This document shows positions 20,241 through 30,566 of a stretch of 64,000 nucleotides of DNA, piece by piece; the first letter of the stretch is position 1, and each line of letters begins with the position of its first letter. The notes beneath the pieces are model-generated. The model made no database searches, was not told the DNA's origin, and worked only from the letters and a program-made list of their open reading frames with translations. The DNA is from Moringa oleifera (taxonomy: Eukaryota; Streptophyta; Magnoliopsida; Brassicales; Moringaceae), in NCBI GenBank assembly GCA_021397835.1, contig JAJFZO010000305.1:47501-111500 (forward strand). Direction: 5' to 3'. A program made the position numbers and the translations under genes.

Positions 20241-20968
20241 CCATGTTGAGGGGCAGGGATGAGGAGGCTGGCTCGCGATGGGCGACCGTGGCCTAGCAGG
20301 CGCGCCCACCGTTGCCGAACTCTTGGCAAGTAGCCCATGCCGTCCCTACTGGGGGCTGCCAAAGCATGCCTCCTGTTCCCAGGGTCCGTGCGACATGGCT
20401 CCCCTGGCTTGCTCGCTTGGCAGCAAGTCGAGAGGCAGGGACGAGGAGGCTGGCTCGGGATTGGCCCCCGTGGCCTGGCTGGTGCGACCACCTTTGCCAC
20501 ACGCTGGGCAAGCAGCCCATGCTGTGCCTGCTAGGGGCTGCCGAGGCATGCCTCCCGTGCCCAGGGTCCATGCGACGCGGCTCCCCTGGCTCGCTTGCTA
20601 GGCAGTAAGTTGAGGGGCAGGGACGAGGGGGATTTCTCGTGATTGTCGGTTGTGGCCTAGCTGGTGCGCCCTCTGTTGCCGCATGCTGGGCAAGTAGTCC
20701 ATGCCGTGCCTCATGGGGGCTGCCGAGGCGTGCCTCCCATGTCCAGGGTCCGTGGGATGCAGCTCCCCTCGCTTGCTCGCTGGGCATCATGTCGAGGGTC
20801 AGGGACAAGGGGGCTGGCAAGTGATGGGCGCTAGTGGTCTGGCTGGTGCGCCTACCGTTGCAGCACGTTGGGCAAGCTGCCTATGCTGTGCCTGCTGGGG
20901 TCTGCTAAGGCATGTCTCCCGTGCCCAGTGTTCGTGTGATACGGCTCCCTTGGCTCGCTCATTGGGCA
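20241..20968. repeat. Intergenic spacer repeats (about four monomers)
   Basis: About four monomers of the 182-bp type, with the blocks gctgccgaggcatgcctccc and gcaagtcgagaggcagggac. They end at attgggcagtactttactg. This is a far shorter array than those at 9967 and 40736. Confidence 0.85.
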
Positions 20969-21205
20969 GTACTTTACTGAGGGACAGCATCAAGGGATAA
21001 GTTTTTGTTAGATATATATATTTTTTATTAGAGTGACACTTGGTTCGCCAATGCTTCCCGTTATGTTTCCAAGTGTTTTTCCTTTGTGTTTCTCATTTTC
21101 CTTTGTGCTTCTTTTTCCAGGTCATTATCTTGAGGGACGATTTGAAACCTCGGGGCATCGATTGTCGAAAAGAGAGGGACAATTGTTGTGGGGGTTTGAA
21201 GGGGG
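20969..21205. other. Spacer downstream of 26S 3' end
   Basis: This is homologous to the other three 26S 3' spacers. It contains gatatatatattttttatt near 21011 and holds no gene. Confidence 0.55.
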
Positions 21206-21615
21206 AGAGGGACGAATCGAAGCGAATGATTCTACCCATCGCTCGGTGGGAATCACACTTCAAGGCAGCCCGTGAGGCTCCTTCACCGGGCAGGCTTGGC
21301 TAACGGCACGTGCCTTTAGGGGTCGGGAGGCCCGTACTGCACGTCCGCAATCGGGCAACGGGCACATGCATCACTTCTAGCTCAGATTCTAACTTAGCGG
21401 CGTTCAGTCATAATCCAGTGCGCGGTAGCTTCGTGCCACTGGCTTTTCAGCCAAACGAAATGACCGATTATGCGAATCAACGGTTCCTCTCGTACTAGGT
21501 TGAATTACTATCGTGACACGGGCATCAGTAGGGTAAAACTAACCTGTCTCGCGACGGTCTAAACCCAACTCACATTCCCTATTGATGGGTGAGCAATCCA
21601 ATACTGGGTGAATTC

Positions 21616-21660
<45 letters not shown>

Positions 21661-22233
21661 AATGTCGCTATGAACACTTGGCTGCCACAAGCTAGTTATC
21701 CCTGTGGTAACTTTTTTGATACCTCTAGCTTCAAATTTTGAAGGTCTAAAGGATCGATAAGCCACACTTTCACGGTTTGCATTCGTACTGGAAATCAGAA
21801 TCAAACGAGCTTTTACTTTTTTGTTCCACATGAGATTTCTGTTCTCGTTGAGCTCATCTTAGGACACCTGCATTATCTTTTAACAAATGTGCCACCCTAG
21901 CCAAACTCCCCACCTGACAATGTCTTCCGCACGGATCGACTGGCAGAAGCTGGCTTTAGGTCCAAAAAAAGAGGCGACGCCCCGCCTCTGATTCATGGAA
22001 TACGTAAAATAACGTTAAAAGTAGTGGTATTTCACTTTCACCATTTCTGGCTCCCACTTATCCTACACCTCTCAAGTCATTTCATAAAGTTAGACTAGAG
22101 TCAAGCTCAACATGATCTTCTTTCCCCGCCGATTTTGCCAGACCCATTCCCTTGGCTGTGGTTTCCTTGGATAGTAGACAGGGACAGTGGAAATCTCGTT
22201 AATCCATTCATGCACATCACTAATTAGATGACA

Positions 22234-22269
<36 letters not shown>

Positions 22270-24173
22270 AAGTCTTTTACCCGCACTTGGTTAAATTTCT
22301 TCACTTTGACATTTAGAGCACTAGGCAAAAATCACATTGCGCGAACATCCATAGGGACCATCGTAATGCTTTGTTTTAATTAAATAGTTAGAAACCCCTT
22401 GTCCGTACTAGTTTTGAGTTGGCTATTTGACGCCCGGGGAAGGCCCCCAAGGGAACCGATCCTAGTTCGTCCCTCGGTCGGCACGCTGCGACCCACTCTC
22501 AAAGCCAATCCTTTTCTCGAGGTTACAGATCCATTTTGCCAACTTCCCTTGCCTACATTGTTCCATTGACCAGAGGCAGTTCACCTTGGAGACCTGATGC
22601 AGTTATGAGTATGACCGGGCGTGGGATGCACTCGGTCCTCCAGATTGTCAAGGGCTGCTAGAGCGCACCGGACACCATGCGACGTGCGGTGCTCTTCCAG
22701 CCACTGGACCCTACCTTCGGCTGAGCCATTTCCAAGGTGGGCAAGCTATTAAACAGAAAAGATAACTCTTTTTAGGGCCCCCGTCGACGTCTCTGGACTC
22801 CCTAACGTTACCATCAACCGCCACGTCCTAGTTCCAAAATTTTAATAGGATCCTCTTTTGAAGCTCGTGTCGAGACGCTATTCGACGGGCTTCCCCTGTC
22901 TCTTAGGATCGACTAACCCATGTGCAAGTGTCATTCACTTGGAACCTTTCCCTTCTTCGACCTTCAAAGTTCTCATTTGAATATTTGCTACTACCACAAA
23001 CTTCTGCACTGATGGCTGCTTCGCCCTGGCTCGCGCCCCGGGTTTTACGGCGACCACTGTGCCTTCTTACTCATTCGGGCTTGGCCCTTGTCCCAATGGC
23101 CGGTTATAGGTCACGCACTTCAGTGCCATCCATTTTCAGGGCTAGTTAATTCGGCCGGTGAGTTGTTACGCACTCCTTAGTGGATTTTTGCTTCCATGAC
23201 CATTATCCTGCTGTCTTAATCGACCAACACCCTTTGTGGGTTCTAGGTTAGGGCACAGTTAGGTACCGTAACTCGGCTTTCAGTTCATCCTGCATCGCCA
23301 GTTTTGCTTACCAAAAAATGGCCCACTTGGAGCTCTCAATTCTGTGGGACAGCTCAACAAAGCAGCCGCCCCGTACTACCTATTTAAAATTTGAGAATAG
23401 GTCAAGGGCATTACGCTCCCGATGCCTCTAATCATTGGCTTTACCTAATAGAACTCGCATATGAGCTCCAGCTATCCTGAGGGAAACATCGGAGGGAACC
23501 AGCTACTAGACGGTTCGATTAGTCTTTCGCCCCTATACCCAAGTCAGACAAATGATTTGCACGTCAGTATCGCTGCGGGCCCCCATCAGAGTCTCTTCTA
23601 GCTTCACCCCGCTCAGGCATAGTTCACCATCTTTCGGGTCTCGACAGGCATGCTCGTACTCGAACTCCTCTCAAAAGATCAAGGTCGATCAACGGTGCAC
23701 CCACGAGGGATCCCGTCAATCAGCTTCCTTGTGCCTTACGGGTTTACTAGCCCGTTGACACGCACGCATGTCAGACTCCTTGGTTCATTTTTCAAGACAG
23801 GTAGAATGGTGAGCCTGTTGGCCGAAGTTGGGAGCGTGCAGGTGCCGAAGCACCACCGTGATGGCGCGCGTTGCCAGCCACGATCTTGACGACAACATCT
23901 CCTGAGCATATCAAAGGCTCAGGCTTGGGACGCCATCACGATCTGCATCAGTTCACACCCCGAGTCGATCAACGAACTAACTCGTGGCTGTTCCACATCC
24001 GACTGAGGTGCATCGTCGACGCCCATCTGCTTCCCTCCCGATAATTTTGAGCACTCTTTGACTCCCTTTGGAAAGTTCTTTTCATCTTTCCCTCATGGTA
24101 CTTGTTCACTATCGGTCTTTGGCCCGTATTTAGCCTTGGATGGAATTTACCGCCCTATTGAGGCTGCATTCCT

Positions 24174-24212
<39 letters not shown>

Positions 24213-24450
24213 AGGTCTGGGCGAGACGAGGCTCTCACCCTCTCCGACGCCCCTTTCTAGGGGACTTGGGCCCCGATTCGTCGCTCCGACACCCCTTTCT
24301 AGACTACAATTTGGGAGCTGAGGGCACACGATTTTCAAGCTGGACTTTTCCCGGTTCGCTCGTCGTTACTAAGGGAATCCTTGTTAGTTTTTTTTCTTCC
24401 ACTTATTGATATGCTTAAACTCAGTGGGTGGTCCTGCCTGGCTATGGTCG
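21206..24450 (-). rRNA. 26S rRNA: 26S rRNA, nearly full length, with deletions
   Basis: Both ends are present: the 3' terminus (gacgaatcgaagcga) and the 5' start (GAGTTTAAGCATATCAATAA read in reverse near 24422). The length is about 3245 bp against roughly 3.4 kb for a plant 26S. Two deletions are clear by comparison with the other copies: about 84 nucleotides near 21225, removing the block with AGTGGCAGAGTGGCC, and about 80 nucleotides near 22500. It is followed on the minus strand by spacer and repeats and preceded by ITS2, so gene order is normal, but the RNA would lack conserved helices. Confidence 0.93.
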
Positions 24451-24660
24451 CATCTCGATCGATCGATCGATCGTTGGGTCCATGAGCGCGCACAATGGAG
24501 CACGAGGCTTTCTTTGCCACCGCTAAGCCGTGATGTGATATCGCCCGAGGCTCTTTTTTTGGTCAACCATGATCTGAAGGCGCAGGGGAGGCCAACATCC
24601 ACCTCGCAATCATCCTTTCCCTCCTCCGAAGGGATGCGAGAGGGTTTGGGGCGATAGTGC
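24451..24660 (-). other. ITS2
   Basis: The spacer between 26S and 5.8S contains the core read in reverse as TGTTGGCCTCCCCTGCGCC near 24575-24600. A perfect GATC run at about 24457-24473 adjoins the 26S start. Confidence 0.85.
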
Positions 24661-24744
24661 TTGACATCCAGGCAGACGTGTCCTCGACCTGATGGCTTCG
24701 GGCGTAACTTGCCTTCAAAGACTTGATGGTTCACAGAATTCTGT

Positions 24745-24788
<44 letters not shown>

Positions 24789-24821
24789 AAGAGCCAAGAT
24801 ATCCATTGCCGAGAGTCATTT
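24661..24821 (-). rRNA. 5.8S rRNA: 5.8S rRNA (full length)
   Basis: About 161 nucleotides align end to end. The helix block reads TCGATGAAGAACGTAGCG, as in normal plants. The plant block reads GAATTACAGAATTC and the end reads CCTGGATGTCA. It has intact ITS regions on both sides and is one of the better preserved copies. Confidence 0.92.
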
Positions 24822-25068
24822 TAAACATTGTTTGGGGACGAACGACCGTCAGCCGCGCACCGAGATCAGGGTGACTGGGGTGTGCTTTTTCATTCGAGTT
24901 CCTTGGTGCATGCCGCACTATGGGTTTTTCTGTTACGCACGACGAGGGGCCTGGGTGCAATCCCGCGCACCCTTGCTACGCAAGGCAGGTGAAGGGGCTC
25001 GAGAGCCCTCTACCCCATCGGTGTGTTTACAACGTATTCGCGGGTCGTTTCGCTGAGCGAGTTTTCGA
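24822..25068 (-). other. ITS1
   Basis: The spacer contains the conserved motif with CAAGGAA in reverse (ttccttggtgcatgccgc at about 24899-24916). It is about 247 bp long, the same length as at 1263-1509. Confidence 0.85.
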
Positions 25069-25109
25069 CAATGATCCTTCCGCAGGTTCACCCACAGAAA
25101 CCTTGTTAT

Positions 25110-25148
<39 letters not shown>

Positions 25149-25231
25149 TTCCCGACGTCCTTAGCGGTGAACCACCCACGTCGTCATGATCCGAAACACT
25201 TCATCGGACCATTCAATCGGTAGGAGTGATA

Positions 25232-25266
<35 letters not shown>

Positions 25267-25603
25267 TAAGCTGATGACTCGTGCTTATTAGGAATTCCTC
25301 GTTGAAGACCAACAATTACAATGATCTATCCCCATCATGATGAAATTTCAAAGATTACTTTGGCTTGTCAGCCAAGGCTATAAACTCGTTGAACATATCA
25401 GTGTAGAGCGCGTGCGGCCCAGCCATCTAAGGGCATCACAAACCTATTATTGCCTCAAACTTCCTTGGCCTAAGCGGCCATAGTCCCTCTAAGAAGCTGG
25501 TCATAGAGGGTTCACATCCATGTATCTAGTTAGCAGGCTGAGGTCTCATTCGCTAATGGAATTAACCAGACAAATTGCTCCACCAATTAAGAACAGCCAT
25601 GCA
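25069..25603 (-). rRNA. 18S rRNA: 18S rRNA 3' third, fused to retroelement
   Basis: The segment runs from the 18S 3' terminus to the word agaacagccatgca. At that point the integrase region of a chromovirus begins, so the gene lacks its 5' two thirds apart from the short remnant at 30498-30566. The join is repeated just beyond: 25655-25668 again reads aagaatggccatgc before retroelement sequence. Confidence 0.9.
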
Positions 25604-25669
25604 TGTAGTGCTGCAAATACTCCTCAGCAAACTATTTACCTTTAACAAGCTAAGAATGGCCATGCGCTA

Positions 25670-26119
25670 CATCCAACAATTCAAGCCAATCTCTTTGGCT
25701 TGCAGTCACGTAGTGCCGCAAATACTCCTAAGCAAGCTATTTACCCTCTTCGTTTGACCGTCTGTCTGTGGATGGTTTGTTGTGGAGAATTTAAGTTCTT
25801 TTCCTATCATGTTTAGCAACACTGTCTAGAATCTTCCCGTGAATCTGGCATCTTTGTCACTCATAATGTCTTTCAGCAACCCAAACAACTTAACAACATA
25901 TTTGAAAAACATCTCAGCGGTCGTATCAGTAGGGCACACTCAAGTAACAGGAATAAAGATAGCATACTTTGAGAACATATCAATAATCACCATTATAGCA
26001 GATAGTCCCTTTACCTTTCAGAAGCCCATAATGAAATCCATCGACATCGACTCCTGTAGGTATTTCAGAATCGGCAAAGGTTTGAGTAAACCCGCCCCCC
26101 TCCTTCTATCTATTTTGTC
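25670..26119 (-). pseudogene. pol: Integrase core, decayed and truncated
   Basis: The segment matches 6966-7395 and covers the two catalytic Asp regions of the integrase core. The TGA stop after VPVT (25940-25942) sits at the same codon as in the other minus-strand copy (7255-7257). The C-terminal part is lost at the fusion to 18S. Confidence 0.75.
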
Positions 26120-26374
26120 CTATTGGCACACTGAGCATGTGTGAACATAGGCCTCCACATCTTTCATCAACTTGGGCCAGTAATAGGCTCTTGTCAGTAG
26201 TGCGAACATCCTCTTGATGCCTGGGTGACTTGCCCATAGCGGGTCATGGGTTTCCCTTAACAACTGTTTTTGAAGTCCACCAGACTTAGGCATAAACAGT
26301 CTATCTCCCTGAGCATATAGTAACCCATCCTTAATCCAATATCTTCGGATTAAGCCTTTGCTCACCTCCTCCAT
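26120..26374 (-). pseudogene. pol: Integrase H2C2 zinc-binding domain fragment
   Basis: The 84-residue open segment includes the linker after RNase H and the HHCC finger: His43, His50, Cys80 and Cys83. Unlike the other copy, the linker and the finger are still in one frame. Confidence 0.85.
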
Positions 26375-26377
26375 GAG

Positions 26378-26780
26378 TCAGGCATACTTGATATCTTCCC
26401 CAACTACCGATCTTATTTGCTTTAGTAAGTCGCTCTGGACACCCATCAGAGCAGCCACATAAGTTTGCACTTCTACGCGGCTTAGTGCATCAGCAACAAT
26501 GTTTTGTTTGCCTAGTTTGTGTTCCCACACAAAATCAAACTCCGCCACAAACTCTTGCCATCTTGCTTGTTTCGGAGATAGCTTTTTTCTGCGAGCGAAA
26601 ATAAGTATTAGTGACAATGTCAGTAATTACCTTACATTTTGTCCCAAGCAGGTAATGCCACCATGTCCCTAGGCAATGGACAAAATCCATGATCTCTTTT
26701 TCATGAGTCGAATAACGCTGCTCTGCATCGTTGAGTTTTTGACTCTCGAATGCCACGGGATGGCCATTTTGCACCAACAC
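26378..26780 (-). pseudogene. pol: RNase H domain, frameshifted
   Basis: Two overlapping open segments (26535-26780 and 26378-26617) together cover RNase H. They run from [14 protein letters not shown] through RYSTHEKE and the QNIVADALSR motif with the last catalytic Asp. A frameshift near 26600 separates them. Confidence 0.82.
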
Positions 26781-27061
26781 ACCCCTGATTACTCGATCAG
26801 AAGCGTCTGTGACTACCTCAAATGGCTCTTCAAAGTTCGATAGGGACAGTACTAGTTACGAGGCTACTGCCTGTTTTCATCCTTCAAAAAACTTGTTGCA
26901 TTCATCGGTCCACACCCACGGGCTATCTTTCTTTAGCAAGTCCATCAAAGGGTTGCTCTTGCTCGAATATCCTTTGGTGAACCATCTGTAATAGTTTGTG
27001 AGCCCAAGGAATGATCATAATTTAGCAACCTTTCGCGGGGCTGGCCACTCCATGATGGCCT

Positions 27062-27838
27062 TCACTTTCCTTTCATCCATCTGTATCTGTCCGTTCCCGA
27101 CCAATGTCCCAAGAATGGCACTTCTTGCTTGCAAAACTCACATTTTTCCTTCTCGATGTACAATTGGTGCTCTCGCAGCCGCATCAATACCTGCAGCAAA
27201 TGGCTTGCATGGTCGTCTAGGGTGTCACTATAGACCATAATGTCATCCAGGTAGACTACCATAAATTTGTCTAAAAACGCAAACAATACATCATTCATAA
27301 GATTGCGAAAGGTAGCAGGCGCATTGGTTAGCCCGAACGGCATCACCATGAACTCATAAGAGCCGTACCTTATGATGCATGCAGTTTTTGCTTCATACAC
27401 CTCAGTTATTTTGACTTGCCAGTATCTCGATCGCAAGTCTAGCTTTGTAATGTATTTGGCCCTTGATAACTGATCAAATAAGTCAGCAACGTTTGGCACC
27501 AGATATTTGTTCTTCACCATTACCTTGATTAATGCTTGGTAATCGACGCATATTCTCAGCAAGCCATCTTGTTTTTGCTGGAATAGCACAGGTGCACCAT
27601 AAGGGGTCTTTGATGGCTGAATGAAACCCACTTCCAACAGCTCATCTAGTTGCTTCCGTAGTTCAACTAATTCCGACGAGGGCATTCGATATAGTGCTTG
27701 AGCAGGGGGTCTAGCACCCGAAAGTAACTTGATCATATGATCAACATTCCTCCTGGGAGGCAATGTCTTGGGGAGTTTCGATGGCATCATGTCGCTGAAT
27801 TCCCTCAACACTTCAGCGATCTTGTCAGGCACCTCCAC
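27062..27838 (-). CDS. pol: Reverse transcriptase fragment with intact YLDD
   Basis: This 258-residue open segment covers nearly the whole reverse transcriptase polymerase domain. It has IQPSKTPYGAP, the first catalytic Asp at residue 134 (KLDLRS), [12 protein letters not shown], and the YLDD box at residues 196-199. It then runs to [13 protein letters not shown]. It is the best preserved polymerase in the window. The frame breaks just after the thumb motif, and a stop precedes residue 1, so it is not a complete product. Confidence 0.9.
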   Translation of the reverse strand: MEVPDKIAEVLREFSDMMPSKLPKTLPPRRNVDHMIKLLSGARPPAQALYRMPSSELVELRKQLDELLEVGFIQPSKTPYGAPVLFQQKQDGLLRICVDYQALIKVMVKNKYLVPNVADLFDQLSRAKYITKLDLRSRYWQVKITEVYEAKTACIIRYGSYEFMVMPFGLTNAPATFRNLMNDVLFAFLDKFMVVYLDDIMVYSDTLDDHASHLLQVLMRLREHQLYIEKEKCEFCKQEVPFLGHWSGTDRYRWMKGK

Positions 27839-27991
27839 AACCTAATCTGGTTTTGCCTTAAATAGTGCTACCACCATCATCACTTCACCCTTTCGTAATC
27901 CTGACTTAAGTTGCTTTGCAGATTGCAACCCAACCTGTTTCTTATCTACTGAAAGCTCTATTGCTGCTTCAGTTCTGATTAGGCTCAAGGC

Positions 27992-28531
27992 TCACTCATC
28001 AGCCATGAGTAATCCACCGAAGTGAGGCATCACCAATGCCTTGGTTTGTTTGAAGAATTCTAGACCCAAGATAACATCAAAGTCATCTAACTGAGTTATC
28101 ATGAGGTTGGACGTACCTTTCCATTCGCCTACTTCAAGGGTCGTAGTGGCAGGTCTGCATACTGTCTTCGCCTCAACATTCACTGCTTTGAACTTGACCG
28201 AGGCTGGAGAAAGCTTTAACCTGAGCTTTCCCACTTCTCTTTTCATGATGAAATTGTTGGTAGCTCCCGTATCCAACATTGCCATTGCATCCTTCCTGTT
28301 TACCTTCACTAGGATATAGATCACCCCTTTTTGTAAGTTCTTAGGTGTGAGTGCATTCAGCAACTGGATTGGATTCACCCGAGTTGTGGCAATCTCTTCC
28401 TTTTCCTCGAAGGAATGCTCTGCTACCATGAGCGCCACTAACTTCTCCTTGCGAGGACAATCGCGTGCTTTATGTGGCCCGTTGCATAAGAAGCAACCGC
28501 CTTGGTCCACATTCTTTCCCTTTCTTTTCAA
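27992..28531 (-). CDS. gag-pol: Gag zinc knuckle and protease fragment
   Basis: The 179-residue segment begins with a CX2CX3HX4C zinc knuckle (Cys13, Cys16, His20, Cys25) and continues into the aspartic protease. The active site is an intact DTGA at residues 87-90, in contrast to DTRA in the other minus-strand copy. The end of the segment (MPHFGGLLMADE) is followed by a stop before the reverse transcriptase frame. Confidence 0.9.
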   Translation of the reverse strand: MKRKGKNVDQGGCFLCNGPHKARDCPRKEKLVALMVAEHSFEEKEEIATTRVNPIQLLNALTPKNLQKGVIYILVKVNRKDAMAMLDTGATNNFIMKREVGKLRLKLSPASVKFKAVNVEAKTVCRPATTTLEVGEWKGTSNLMITQLDDFDVILGLEFFKQTKALVMPHFGGLLMADE

Positions 28532-28603
28532 AGGGGATGAGCCCTAAGGCTTGCTGGACTCAACATTCTTCTTTTTCTTGCCCTTGCTGTTGGGCTTTTT
28601 CAT

Positions 28604-28942
28604 CTATTTTCTAGCCTTCCCTTTTTTCTCACCTTTCTTTTCAAGAGCACAACCCATGTACTTGATATCCACCAAGCTATCCGCCATGAAAAATGCTGAG
28701 AGCAAGTCTTTCACACCTTGCCGCCTCAATTCTGCTTGAGCACATGGCTGCAAGCCTAATAGGAAGTTAAACAACCTATCCTCCTCTGACATGTTCTTGA
28801 TGTCCAGTATCAGTGAACTGAATTCCTTGACGAAGTCATGCATTGAACCTGTCTGCTTCAAGTGTTTCAGTTGTTCTTTAGCCATGAACGAGGTGTTGCA
28901 TGGTAAGAATTCTCCTTCAATTTCCTTTTGAGTATCTTCCAT
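28604..28942 (-). pseudogene. gag: Gag C-terminal part
   Basis: The 112-residue segment matches the retrotransposon gag region (SMHDFVKEFSSLILDIKNM, LFNFLLGLQPCAQAELRRQG). It is joined by a frameshift to the N-terminal gag segment that ends in the overlap at 28867-28942. Confidence 0.82.
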
Positions 28943-29382
28943 GAATCAATGCTAGGCCTTCCCATGATAGTGTCATCTTGCATATGGGTGCGCCACCACA
29001 ACTTAGCATCACTAAATAAGTACATGGATGTGATCATTACCTGGTCATTTTTGGGCACTCTAGCAGCTTTAAAGTACTGCTCCATATCCCATAAGAAGTT
29101 CTCCAACTCCTTGGCGTTCCTCTCTTCAGAGAATGGCTTTGGTTCTAGTGCCTTCAACTTAGCCATAGTAGAGTCTGCCCCTACCGTAGGGGTGTAGGGA
29201 GCCCTTTTTAGCAACTCAATCTTGGTCTTAAGGCTCCTCATGGTCTCTTTGAGGTTTTCGATGTCCTCTTCCATCGAGGATTGTTGCTGGGCGATTATCT
29301 CCAATAACTCAGCTAGTGTGCATGTCGATCCCTCCATCAGTGCACCAACAATCACTTCCAACCAAGCGACACGCTCTCGCAT
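28867..29382 (-). CDS. gag: Gag N-terminal part
   Basis: The 171-residue segment has an N-terminal coiled-coil-like stretch (MEEDIENLKETMRSLKTKI) and the conserved gag block FLWDMEQYFKAA followed by DAKLWWRTH. The original start seems to have been a few codons further upstream, where the plus-strand sequence now gives ATA. The ATG used here begins MRERVAWLE. A frameshift near 28900 separates it from the rest of gag. Confidence 0.85.
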   Translation of the reverse strand: MRERVAWLEVIVGALMEGSTCTLAELLEIIAQQQSSMEEDIENLKETMRSLKTKIELLKRAPYTPTVGADSTMAKLKALEPKPFSEERNAKELENFLWDMEQYFKAARVPKNDQVMITSMYLFSDAKLWWRTHMQDDTIMGRPSIDSWKILKRKLKENSYHATPRSWLKNN

Positions 29383-29463
29383 TGACTCACTCCCTCCTGG
29401 TATGGGGCATTGGCAGTGATATGATCAACCACGAGTTTGAGAGAAAGTGGTGATCGAAACCGC

Positions 29464-29475
29464 GCTTTGATACCA
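29464..29475 (-). other. Primer binding site (initiator-Met tRNA type)
   Basis: In element orientation this is TGGTATCAAAGC, three bases after the LTR end. It matches the plant initiator-methionine tRNA primer site TGGTATCAGAGC with one change (G to A). The plus-strand copy at 50082 has the unchanged site. Confidence 0.85.
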
Positions 29476-29478
29476 AAC

Positions 29479-30497
29479 TGTCACACCGTCAATTGCGGGA
29501 TCAGTGCAACTCTAGTGTGATGGCGCTAGATACGTCCACTTAACCAGCCCAACTTTCTAAGCCCGTGCCAAAAGAAGAATAAGAGTCAACAATGCAAAAC
29601 ACAAAGTAAGAAGACGGTATTATGAGAACTCTTTCTCAACCATTATTGAAAATAAAGGAACTCTTTACAAAAGTAGGGTCTCTCTCTAAGAGTACCCAAA
29701 GCCTCTAACTACCCACACACTTGAGTTTGTATTACTCGATGTGTTTACAAATGAACCCAAGCCCTTTTTTTATACTAGTTGAGGAGTGTCCTACTCAAAC
29801 ACTCCCTTTTAGTTATCCCACGTTTTGGGATAGGCCACCAAATCTTGATCACGAATCTTTATCTCATTAAGGCTTATCTTCAAAGTTTGGATAGCATCCT
29901 TCTCTCGCAAGGACTCTCTTTGAGTCAAGGAACTCATCTCCTTTGAAGTCTTCTCCAAGCCTTCTTATCCGTTTTCAATCGGTTTGGATAGGCTTGAGGA
30001 GGTGGTTTCTGTTCAGAAATCTTTTTGAGCCTTATCTCCCTTGGCTTGCGGGACTGACATCTCTTTCTTATCCTTCTATCACTTTGATCCTCCTCTTGCC
30101 AATAGCCATATCCTTTCTTTGTGGAATATCTTTGCTTGCTGGACTTTCCATCCATGCCAAGTCAAGTTCCCGGATTCTGCCCTGTGTTCTCATCACTGGA
30201 CATATTCGGACCACTATATGCGGTGCTTGCTTGAGGTATCTCTGTCGCTTCCCCCTTAAGTGGGCTTACGGGTCTGTTTGTGTGCTTCATCCCTCACTCC
30301 ACAACATTCCCAACTCATCAGCGAATCTCGCCACTGTAAGTATGAAACTCGATTTCTCACCAAGTCTCCCGCATTCGTGTTCAGATCTAACTCATGCTTT
30401 TTTGCCTTGCTAGCGTGGTCCTCGACACTTGTAGGTTCGGGCATGGAGGAAGACTCATCATGCCTATGCCTTGGTACTCAGATTCAAGGGTCTGATA
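29479..30497 (-). repeat. 5' LTR of minus-strand chromovirus
   Basis: This 1019-bp LTR ends GGTGTGACA in element orientation and starts TATCAGACCC, a mutated TGTCAGACCC. A TATA box is present (reverse of ttttata at 29768-29774). The 18S flank GTAGG follows at 30498-30502. Confidence 0.92.
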
Positions 30498-30566
30498 GTA
30501 GGCAATTATCCTACCATCGAAAGTTGATAGGGTAGAAATTTGAGTGATGCGTCACCAGCACGATGG
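30498..30566 (-). rRNA. 18S rRNA: 18S rRNA remnant beside the LTR
   Basis: About 65 nucleotides of 18S (caattatcctaccatcgaaa to cgatgg) follow the target-site flank and then merge into intergenic repeats. The word cgatgg at 30561-30566 is shared by the 18S sequence and the repeat (cgatgggcgc), so the join used 6 bp of homology. Confidence 0.88.

Larger units (their letters stand above)
25604..30497 (-). mobile_element. Chromovirus copy, 5' half, in 18S
   Basis: On the minus strand the order is 5' LTR, initiator-Met primer site, gag, protease, reverse transcriptase, RNase H and part of integrase. The integrase C-terminus, chromodomain and 3' LTR are missing. The right flank is GTAGG followed by the 18S sequence caattatcctacc, the same insertion site as the LTRs at 5253, 16843 and 37525. 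The domains match the copy at 5253-9966 closely, so they are the same family. Frameshifts and stops interrupt the coding region. Confidence 0.92.

Noticed and set aside
24058..24321. Frames in 26S and ITS2 sequence
   Set aside because: They overlap well-conserved 26S and spacer sequence and are chance frames over rRNA genes.
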